Of a DNA stretch of 13,824 nucleotides, positions 1 through 6,333 are shown piece by piece. The translations under genes were made by a program, and so were the position numbers. The number at the start of each line of letters is the position of its first letter. The first letter of the stretch is position 1. Source of the DNA: Prasinococcaceae sp. CCMP 1430 (lineage: Eukaryota > Prasinodermophyta > Palmophyllophyceae > Prasinococcales > Prasinococcaceae); assembly GCA_013416795.1 (NCBI GenBank), contig RQSC01001393.1, forward strand, positions 81,127-94,950, in the 5' to 3' direction. The notes under the pieces were generated by a model. It was not told where the DNA came from. It did no database searches and was given only the letters and a program-made list of their open reading frames with translations.

Positions 1-275
1 GGGAGGGAGGGCGGCGGCGCGACGCGACGCGCCCATCAAAACGCCTCGGAGGCGCGCGGCGGCGCGCGGCACATCGACGCGAGTGCGACGCGTTCGCGCG
101 CGCGCCGCGATGACTCTCCCGTGTGTGGTATATTCGAATGTTACAGTGGTACTGTAAGAAGCTCCTTACTTCATCCCTTGCACTGCACTACCAGTGACGG
201 CATTGGTATCATAGCATCGGGGGCTCTTTTTGGACGACGGCCGCCCCTGCGTTCGGCCGCGGGGTCGCGCGCGCC
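1..275 (+). promoter_or_regulatory. Upstream region of the Fam20-like kinase gene
   Basis: The first 110 bases are very GC-rich. From about 121 to 215 the composition becomes AT-richer, with a TATATT element at 129-134 and a perfect dyad at 141-157. This composition shift is what a core promoter or 5' UTR would show in a GC-rich genome. Part of it (110-153) could instead be a short first coding exon, with an intron at 154-214; see the findings. No other gene is visible here. Promoter assignment is inference from position and composition. Confidence 0.35.
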
Positions 276-2156
276 GTGGCGCGGATAGATAAGGCGCCAC
301 ACCTCCGGGCCAGGGCGCGCGGGCGGCCGGCGTGCCACACGCGCGAGGAGACCGAGTGTGGGGAGGACCGAGCCGCCGACGCTGGCGACTTGGACGCGGC
401 CGACGGGAGCGTGTGCTCGCGGCTCGACAGCCTCAACGAGCGCATCGACAAGTCGCTCGAAAACGTCACCGCGGCCGTGCAGGCGACCAACAGGGTGGTC
501 AGGGAGATGCGCGACCGCCCCAAGCTACCCACGGAGCGGAGCCTGGCCGCCCAGCGGCACGCCCGCGAAATGCACCTCCGAGAGGAGGGCATCCGCCGGC
601 AGGAGCGCTTCGAGGAGCTCCGGAAGCGAGCGCAGCACCAGCAGGTGCAGGCCCAGATACTGAAGCAGCACTTGCACGCCCAGCGCGAACGCGTGCAGAG
701 CATGCGCTCGCAGTTCGCGATCAAGCTGCGAGCGAAGACCACGCTGCCGGAGCCGACGGCGAGCAACGGCGAAAAAATGCCGCCGAACGGCGCAGACGCC
801 GCCCGCGCCGCCGGCGGCGAGCAGCTGCCATCGGGCGCCAACGGCGCCGCCCAGGCAGCCAACGGCGCCGCCAAGGCTGCCAACGGCGCCGCCAAGGCTG
901 CCAACGGCGCCGCAAAGCCAGCCAACGGCGCCGCCCAGGCAACCAACGGCGCGCGGCCGCAGCGGGGCGGTCCGGACGCGTCGCCGCGCGGAAGCGACAA
1001 CGGGGTGAGCGTGGTGGAGGAGCACTGCGGGGAGTGCCACCCCGGCGCGCTCTGCTGCACCGAGCAGATCGCACACTTCGACGAGGCGAGCGGCGTTGCG
1101 ACGGTGCGCTTTACCACGACCGTGCGCTCCACTGCGCATGCCGGAGACCGGTACGTGGTGGGACTGGAGGCGCAGAACCGCCACCGCGCGCTGTCCCCAG
1201 AGGATGCCATGACGCTCGCGATGCAGACGCTCGCCGAGGAGGCAGACAAGGGCACCATGGAGCGCGCTGCCAACGCCCCGCCGACCAGGACCGCGCGAGA
1301 GCGGCACCGCGACATCGTGCGCGTCCTTGGATCGGGCAAGATCATCGGCGCGGTCCCGACCGACCCCCCGTCCGAGTTTGGGCACATCTCATACAAGGTT
1401 CGCATCAAGGACCGCCTGTCGTCTCGCGTGGTGACGGCGCTCTTCAAGCCGCGCGTGCCGGGGGACGACGCAGGGTGGCACCGATCGCCCATCGAATGGG
1501 TGGCGTACGAACTCAACCTGCTGCTTGGGCTAGATGTGGTCCCACCGGTCGCGCTCAGGTGCGACGTCCACGTCGACGACAAGCATTGGTACGAGGGCGC
1601 CTTCATCTACTTGGTCGAGCACAACAACCACGTCGATGGCGCGTCCGATTCCTCCTCTGAGAGCGACAGCGACGGCGGCCACCACCACCACGGAGGTGGC
1701 GGCGTCTCCGTCCTCAGGGACGTCCCCCAGGAGGATTGGGGCATCGGGGTTGACCACTTGCTCAGCGACACGCGCATACTGGACGTGCTCCTCCAGAACT
1801 CAGACCGGCACCACGGCCACCTCCTGTTCGGTCCGCACTGGTGCAAGACCAAGGAGGACGGGTCAGCGGCGATGGTGCCGTTCCTGATCGACCACGCCGC
1901 CGGGTTCAGGCCGGAAGCGTACGTCGCGCTGGATCAGGAGAACGCCTTCCAGACCGGTGCGGTCGAACGCATTTCCGCCTCGACGTACCTGCGCCTGCGC
2001 TTCCTGCACCCGGGCGTGCTCAAGAAAACCTTTGGAGGCGTGTTGACGGGCCGCGAGCTCCAACTACTGCAGGCGCGCCGTGACGGGCTGCTCGCGTACT
2101 TCGACCGGAGGGTCGAGGAGCACGGCCTCGATGCGGTGGTGTTCGACGATCGATGA
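276..2156 (+). CDS. Fam20C/four-jointed-like kinase with coiled-coil N-terminus (5' end unresolved)
   Basis: Probable atypical protein kinase of the Fam20/four-jointed family, whose animal members phosphorylate secreted proteins in the Golgi. Numbering from the codon at 276: residues about 47-160 form a charged coiled coil; 188-229 an Ala-Asn-Gly repeat linker; about 345-620 the kinase domain. Visible family marks are ALFKP with the candidate ATP-binding Lys391, a VPPVALR segment, the catalytic loop SDRHH (Asp510), the metal-binding segment LIDHAAGF (Asp539; human Fam20C has a DNG-type motif here), STYLRLRFL, and a C-terminal helix EEHGLDAVVFDD. A Ser/Asp-rich then His/Gly-rich insert lies at 457-476. 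The frame is open from 198, but 276 is GTG and unlikely to be the true start. The first in-frame ATG is 507, yet the coiled coil upstream of it has strong coding character, so an upstream exon is likely. No clear signal peptide is visible in this frame. Kinase family call is firm; substrate and location are unknown. Confidence 0.75.
   Translation: MARIDKAPHLRARARGRPACHTREETECGEDRAADAGDLDAADGSVCSRLDSLNERIDKSLENVTAAVQATNRVVREMRDRPKLPTERSLAAQRHAREMHLREEGIRRQERFEELRKRAQHQQVQAQILKQHLHAQRERVQSMRSQFAIKLRAKTTLPEPTASNGEKMPPNGADAARAAGGEQLPSGANGAAQAANGAAKAANGAAKAANGAAKPANGAAQATNGARPQRGGPDASPRGSDNGVSVVEEHCGECHPGALCCTEQIAHFDEASGVATVRFTTTVRSTAHAGDRYVVGLEAQNRHRALSPEDAMTLAMQTLAEEADKGTMERAANAPPTRTARERHRDIVRVLGSGKIIGAVPTDPPSEFGHISYKVRIKDRLSSRVVTALFKPRVPGDDAGWHRSPIEWVAYELNLLLGLDVVPPVALRCDVHVDDKHWYEGAFIYLVEHNNHVDGASDSSSESDSDGGHHHHGGGGVSVLRDVPQEDWGIGVDHLLSDTRILDVLLQNSDRHHGHLLFGPHWCKTKEDGSAAMVPFLIDHAAGFRPEAYVALDQENAFQTGAVERISASTYLRLRFLHPGVLKKTFGGVLTGRELQLLQARRDGLLAYFDRRVEEHGLDAVVFDDR
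837..953 (+). repeat. 21-bp tandem repeat coding for an Ala-Asn-Gly linker
   Basis: Five 21-bp units lie at 837-857, 858-878, 879-899, 900-920 and 921-941, followed by a 12-bp partial unit. Each codes for seven residues of the type ANGAAKA or ANGAAQA, inside the kinase gene between the coiled coil and the catalytic domain. Units 2 and 3 are identical, and unit 1 equals unit 5. This points to recent slippage or unequal exchange and to a flexible, length-variable linker. Confidence 0.9.
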
Positions 2157-2380
2157 GCGCGTGGTGCGCCGACCGCCGTCTGACTCGACTGCCGCATTTG
2201 CGCGCGAACCTTCGATGCCACGCTGGCGGGCGTCGGCACATACATACACTGTACTGTATTGTTCGCAGCAATAAACCCTACGCATCTGATAAAAGTGATT
2301 CGGTACAGAGATTTGGCGCGGGCAGCGCAGCGGCCCGCCGAGGCGCGCGAACGCGGACGCCGGCCGGCACTACCTGCGCC
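2157..2380. other. Convergent 3' intergenic region, kinase and Sfi1-like gene
   Basis: These 224 bp separate two stop codons that face each other. The region is AT-richer around 2240-2310 and contains the AATAAA hexamer at 2270-2275, in the orientation of the kinase gene. I see no matching AATAAA for the minus-strand gene and no other gene here. Confidence 0.6.
2270..2275 (+). terminator. Possible polyadenylation signal AATAAA of the kinase gene
   Basis: A canonical AATAAA hexamer lies 114 bases after the kinase stop codon, preceded by a T/G/A-rich stretch containing TGTACTGTATTG. No AATAAA is seen after the other plus-strand genes of the window, so this organism may not rely on it. The call is tentative. 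Confidence 0.4.
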
Positions 2381-4282
2381 CTATTGCATGCCATCCATGC
2401 CGCGCAGCGCGCCCTGCAGCGCGCCGATCTCGTCGGCCGAGAGAGCCCGCAAAGCGTTGAGCACGCGTTCGCTGCTGGCCGCCGCAGCCGCCCGCCGCGC
2501 GTCCGCGCCGCCCCTCGACCCACTCGGCCCTGGCCTCGCGCTCGCGCTCGCGCCACGAGCCTTCTTGGGCCTCCCCCCATGCGGCTCCTGGCGCGCGAAG
2601 GGCTGCGTAGTGGGCTGGAGCGGGTTGATGTGCAGCTCGCCGTCGGGGAAGATGGATACCTCGTCGAGCGTGAAGTGCTTCTTCGAGACGGCAAGTGCAT
2701 CGGGATACGACTGGTCGATGGCGTCCTGGCGGATGGCGCGCTGCAGCGCGTTGAAGTTCGACGCCCCGCGCACGACGAGCCTGTTGCGCTGGGGCGCACT
2801 CACGTTGAGCATCTGGTTCTTCAGCGCGCGCATCTCCTCGTCCTGGCGCGCAGCGCGCTGCGCGGTGGCCACGTACTCGCGCCGCAGTCGCCCCAGCAGG
2901 TTCACCAGCGCCTCGCGCTCGCCGCTGAGCACCTCGCCCGCGCTGCGCAGCTCAGCAACGCGCGCCTTGCCCCACTCGCCCGAGTCTATGATCGCCGCCA
3001 TGCGGCGGTTGTCCTCGTACAGCCGCGCGCTCTCGCCCTCGAGCAACCCCAGACGCCCGCGCGAGGCCTCCATTTCTGCGCGGTTCTTGTCGTCGCGCAG
3101 CCAGATCACGAGCCTCGACCACGCGCCGAATGTCTGCGCGAGCTTCAGATTTCTCATGCGGAGCGTAGCCTTCTTGAGCAGGTTGCGGTAGTATATGATG
3201 CGATCCACCTGCGCCTTGTAGCCCGAGTACGCCTTGCCAAGCCGGAAGTGGCCCATGCGGCGGATCGCGCGCTGCGCCTTCGCCCTCTTGCGCTTGCGCT
3301 CCTCCACCGCGAAGTGGAAGCCGGCGAACGCCGCCGCGCATGCGCGCATCTGAATCTTCTTGATGCAGCGGTTGACGAGATAGCGCTGGCGCCGCATCCT
3401 GTTGACCGCCGCCATGTAGCCGCGGTAGGCTTTGCCCAGGCGGAAGTTGGCCATCTTGCGCATGGCGGCGGCGCCGCGCGCCTTTCTGGCGAGCCTTTCC
3501 CGAATGATGCTGGCGAAGCCCAGCCACGCCGCCGCGAGTTTGCGCTTCTTGATGCGCAGCACGCACTTGCGGCCGAGCGCCCTCAGCCGACGCTTCTCGG
3601 CCGCGCGGTGCTTGAGCGCGCCGAGCGCGGCGGCCTTCTTGCGGTTTGCCATGCGCTTAAGCGCCTTCCTCAGCAGGCCTTGGCGGCGTCGGTCCTCCGC
3701 CTGCGCGACCGAGTCGAGGCCATCGAGGCGCGCGGCGCGCTCGCGCGCGCTGTCCACCAGCGCCTGCTGCCACGTGTACCAGGCGCGCGCGACCTTGCGC
3801 CTCCGCATGAAGTTGAGGACCATGCGGAGCTTGGCCTCGGTCTCCTCGTCCTCGTCGGTCTTGAGGTCGACGAGGCTCAGCCACTTGGTGAATGCGCGCG
3901 CGCTCGTGGCGCGCACGAACTTGGCTGCCGCTCGGAGGAGGAGCCTGCGCCGGCGCGCGTTCTCCTTGAGACCGAGTTTCCAGCGCCGCCACGCAATCCA
4001 CAGCGAGGCGCGCCTCGCACGCGCGAGCTGCCGCTCGAAGTTGTCGCGGTTCTGCTCGAGCGCGACCTGCACCTTGCGCGTCGACGACGCGAGAGTGGAC
4101 AGCTGCTGGTAGGCGACGAGCAGCGGCAGCTGGTCGTCCGAGAGGGCCTGCGCCACGCTCAGCTTGGCCGTTTCCGCGTCGAACCTGCCGCTCCTTGCCG
4201 CGCCGCCTGGTGGCGAGCCGCTCGCGTCGCTCGAGTCGTCGCTGCCGGCGCCGCCGCCGCGGTGGCGCCGCGCGGAGCGCAT
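2381..4282 (-). CDS. Sfi1-like repeat protein, probable centrin-binding basal body/centrosome component
   Basis: Single-exon protein of 633 residues. It carries nine copies of a short motif, small residue-aromatic-x-x-aromatic/Leu, in a Lys/Arg-rich helical context. Motif starts are residues 94, 130, 167, 219, 252, 285, 318, 351 and 384; the last six are exactly 33 apart. Examples are AFTKW, AWYTW, AWLGF, AYRGY, AYSGY and TFGAW. Tandem helical repeats of about 33 residues with this kind of aromatic pair are the hallmark of Sfi1-type centrin-binding proteins of centrosomes and basal bodies. A coiled coil follows at about 400-490, then a globular-looking stretch at 497-560 and a Gly/Ala/Arg-rich tail. 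The ATG at 4282 is the first before an upstream in-frame stop at 4364-4366. The codons just upstream would read FLARYDSDDEDRA, so a missed upstream exon or non-AUG start is possible. Repeat class is well supported; role is inferred. Confidence 0.75.
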   Translation of the reverse strand: MRSARRHRGGGAGSDDSSDASGSPPGGAARSGRFDAETAKLSVAQALSDDQLPLLVAYQQLSTLASSTRKVQVALEQNRDNFERQLARARRASLWIAWRRWKLGLKENARRRRLLLRAAAKFVRATSARAFTKWLSLVDLKTDEDEETEAKLRMVLNFMRRRKVARAWYTWQQALVDSARERAARLDGLDSVAQAEDRRRQGLLRKALKRMANRKKAAALGALKHRAAEKRRLRALGRKCVLRIKKRKLAAAWLGFASIIRERLARKARGAAAMRKMANFRLGKAYRGYMAAVNRMRRQRYLVNRCIKKIQMRACAAAFAGFHFAVEERKRKRAKAQRAIRRMGHFRLGKAYSGYKAQVDRIIYYRNLLKKATLRMRNLKLAQTFGAWSRLVIWLRDDKNRAEMEASRGRLGLLEGESARLYEDNRRMAAIIDSGEWGKARVAELRSAGEVLSGEREALVNLLGRLRREYVATAQRAARQDEEMRALKNQMLNVSAPQRNRLVVRGASNFNALQRAIRQDAIDQSYPDALAVSKKHFTLDEVSIFPDGELHINPLQPTTQPFARQEPHGGRPKKARGASASARPGPSGSRGGADARRAAAAASSERVLNALRALSADEIGALQGALRGMDGMQ

Positions 4283-4339
4283 GGCGCGATCCTCGTCGTC
4301 CGAGTCGTAGCGCGCCAGGAACGGCGCCGACGCGCGCGC

Positions 4340-4350
4340 AAAAAAAAAAA
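4340..4350 (+). repeat. Poly(A) run of 11
   Basis: Eleven A on the plus strand, bounded by GCGCGCGC and GG, 58 bp upstream of the Sfi1-like start codon. Confidence 0.9.
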
Positions 4351-4457
4351 GGACGCATGCAGGTCACGACGCATTGCGCACCGCCAACAGCAAACTCCGC
4401 GGCGGCGTGCGCTTTGACCTGCGCGCGGCGTTGACCGGTTCGAACCCGCGCGCCGCC

Positions 4458-4472
4458 AAAAAAAAAAAAAAA
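4458..4472 (+). repeat. Poly(A) run of 15
   Basis: Fifteen A on the plus strand inside a very GC-rich context (CGCCGCC before, GGCCGG after). It is the longest homopolymer I noticed in the window. Confidence 0.9.
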
Positions 4473-4657
4473 GGCCGGGAGGCGTCCAACGGGCACCAAA
4501 CGGAACCAAATCCTCATGCGTCGCGGATCACCAAAACCGGAACCCATAGTCTTCATCAATGTGCATCTGTATGGAATTATGCGATATTCACTTTTATTTT
4601 GATCTATGGAATCCATATCACCGCGCGTTGGTGGGTTCCGCGTCCCGCGCGCGCACG

Positions 4658-4707
4658 TCTTTCTTTTTCTTTTTCTTTTTCTTTTTCTTTTTCTTTTTCT
4701 TTTTTCC
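4658..4707 (+). repeat. TTTTTC microsatellite, pure pyrimidine tract
   Basis: About seven near-perfect copies of the 6-bp unit TTTTTC make a roughly 50-base stretch with pyrimidines only on the plus strand. It separates the AT-rich island from the GC-rich part nearer the carrier gene. Such tracts mutate by slippage and disfavour nucleosomes. Confidence 0.9.
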
Positions 4708-4763
4708 GTTTCGTTTTTGCGTGCCGGTTGATGGTCCCGCCGCCCGCGGCGGCGGCGGCCCCG

Positions 4764-4774
4764 AAAAAAAAAAA
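4764..4774 (+). repeat. Poly(A) run of 11
   Basis: Eleven A on the plus strand between a (CGG)-rich segment and TCGCCGCG. It is the third such run in this divergent intergenic region. Confidence 0.9.
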
Positions 4775-4948
4775 TCGCCGCGCGCGCGGCGGCGGCGCCC
4801 CAACCGACCCGCGCGCGCGCTCCGACCGCCCCCAACCCCAACCCTCTCCGCTGATTTTCCTCATCACATGTCATTCATGAGAACGCTACAGCAAACCCTG
4901 GTATTGAATGACCTGAAGTGCGGATTCGCCCCGCCGGGTGCGCCCCCG

Positions 4949-4956
4949 ATAAAAAT
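4949..4956 (+). promoter_or_regulatory. TATA-like element of the carrier gene
   Basis: ATAAAAAT stands alone in GC-rich DNA 165 bp upstream of the carrier ATG. Position and contrast with its surroundings suggest a core promoter element. There is no independent support. Confidence 0.25.
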
Positions 4957-5120
4957 CTGCGGCGGCTGGGCGCCACACTGGCGCCCCTCGGCCTGCCCCC
5001 CCGCGCCTCCACCCGCCCCGCCGGCCGTCCCGCCCGCCACACCCGAGGCGCACGCGCGCGCTCGCGCACCGCGCAGCCCTATCCGTCGCGCGCGTGCGTG
5101 CGAGCGTTCCGCCGGCGGCC

Positions 5121-6153
5121 ATGTCGACGACGAGCCAGAAGTCGGGCGTGTGGAGCACCGTGAAGCCGTTTGTCAACGGCGGCGCGAGCGGCATGATCGC
5201 GACGTGCTGCATCCAGCCGTTGGACATCGTCAAGGTGCGCATCCAGCTCGGCCAGACGGGCGGGCCGTTCGGCATCGCGAGCAACATCATCGCCAAGGAG
5301 GGCTTCGGCGCGCTGTACAAGGGTCTCAGCGCGGGCCTGCTGCGCCAGGCGTCGTACACCACGGCGCGCATGGGCCTATTCACCACCATCAGCGACGAGC
5401 TCAAGAAGCGCAACGACGGCAAGGCGCTGCCGCTGTACCAGAAGGCGTTCGCTGGCCTCGCCGCGGGCGGCCTTGGTGCCATGATCGGCTCGCCCGCCGA
5501 TCTGTCGCTCATCCGCATGCAGGCGGACGGCACCCTGCCGCCAGAGCAGCGCCGCAACTACAAGCACGTCGGCGACGCGCTCGTGCGCACGGTCAAGGAG
5601 GAGGGCGTCGGCGGCCTGTTCGCGGGTGCGGGCACCACCGCCGTGCGCGCGATGGCCCTCAACATGGGCATGCTTGCGTCGAACGACCAGGCCAAGGAGA
5701 TGCTCACCGACGCCGGTATCACCGGCATGCAGCGCACGCTGGGCGCGTCGGCCATCGCCGGCTTCCTCGCCTCGTTCATGTCGCTGCCCTTTGACTTCGT
5801 CAAGACACAGCTGCAGAAGCAGCAGCCTCTCCCCGACGGGACCATGCCGTACAAGGGCATGGCTGACTGCTTCGCCAAGACTGTCGCTGAGGGCGGTCCG
5901 CTCAAGCTCTGGACCGGCTTCCCCACCTATTATGTCCGCATCGCCCCGCACGCAATGATTGTACGTCGCGCGCGACAGCGCGCGGCCGCGGCGCTGCGAC
6001 GCTGGCGCAGTGCGAGCGCCGCGGCCTCCTTGCTGCGCCCAGCTGCCTGGCGCTCGCGGCTCGCTGACGCAGCGCTGCGTGCGCGCCCCGCGACCCCAGA
6101 CTCTGATCGCGCTGGACCTGATCAAGGAGACCCAGAAGAGCATCGGCATGTAA
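5121..6153 (+). CDS. Mitochondrial dicarboxylate/tricarboxylate (2-oxoglutarate/malate) carrier, two exons
   Basis: Coding exons 5121-5960 and 6100-6153 give 297 residues, a normal length for the SLC25 family of six-helix exchangers of the mitochondrial inner membrane. The three family signatures sit at residues 33-38 (PLDIVK), 125-130 (PADLSL) and 223-228 (PFDFVK). The second lacks the usual basic residue and is followed by IRMQ, as in the oxoglutarate/malate and plant DTC branch. Other branch marks are VKPFVNGGASG, GLSAGLLRQASYTTAR, RAMALNMGMLAS and YVRIAPHAMI. Members exchange 2-oxoglutarate, malate and related acids. The ATG at 5121 has a good context (GCGGCCATGTCG); the open frame upstream begins only with GTG. 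Splicing at ATT|GTACGT and CCCCAG|ACT restores the tail, giving TLIALDLIKETQKSIGM. It is divergent from the Sfi1-like gene and convergent with the cyclase. OGC versus DTC specificity cannot be settled from sequence alone. Confidence 0.93.
5961..6099 (+). other. Intron of the mitochondrial carrier gene
   Basis: The intron is 139 nt, phase 0, with donor GTACGT and acceptor GACCCCAG. Without it the frame runs into Arg/Ala-rich text with no resemblance to the family. With it, the last helix and tail match the carrier family. Confidence 0.9.
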
Positions 6154-6333
6154 TCGGCGCGGAGGCGAGCGAGAGCACCCCAGGCACGCGTGCGCGAGCA
6201 TGCCCATTTTTTGGCAGGGCGGCAATTGATCGTCATAGATAACTCAACATATTCCATTCGTTTGGGTCGGCGAGCACCACACCGCTCGACTCGCCACGTT
6301 CTAGAGCTCCTGGAAGCTTAGTCCGCACGCCGT
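6154..6333. other. Convergent 3' intergenic region, carrier and cycloartenol synthase
   Basis: These 180 bp separate two facing stop codons. There is an AT-rich patch at about 6206-6262, with a T6 run at 6208-6213, and no AATAAA on either strand. Both UTRs must be short or overlap. No gene is visible. Confidence 0.6.

Larger units (their letters stand above)
4283..5120. promoter_or_regulatory. Divergent promoter region between the Sfi1-like and mitochondrial carrier genes
   Basis: These 838 bp lie between two divergent start codons and hold no convincing gene. They contain poly(A) runs at 4340-4350, 4458-4472 and 4764-4774, a TTTTTC microsatellite at 4658-4707, an AT-rich island at about 4545-4620, a TATA-like ATAAAAAT at 4949-4956, and a perfect dyad at 4968-4986. 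Long ORFs through it depend on the homopolymers and are not credible. Function as a shared promoter is inferred from the gene orientation. Confidence 0.55.

Noticed and set aside
209-1606. A 465-codon minus-strand frame opposite the kinase gene
   Set aside because: It has Ser/Ala/Arg-rich composition and a repeat that only mirrors the 21-bp array of the sense gene; no family features.
2312-2320. TTTGGCGCG, an E2F-like site
   Set aside because: It lies between two convergent 3' ends and not upstream of any gene, so a promoter role is unlikely.
2153-4417. A 754-codon open frame on the plus strand opposite the Sfi1-like gene
   Set aside because: It is antisense to a repeat protein whose motifs are conserved in register. 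The text is Arg/Ala/Leu-rich without any domain, which is expected opposite GC-rich coding DNA.
4437-4447. GGTTCGAACCC, a near-perfect tRNA B-box
   Set aside because: The flanking bases pair at only three of five T-stem positions, and no A-box, anticodon arm or acceptor stem could be found at a suitable distance.
4559-4870. Open frames through the microsatellite coding for runs of Phe or Lys
   Set aside because: They exist only because a homopolymer-rich tract has no stops in some frames; no protein-like sequence on either side.
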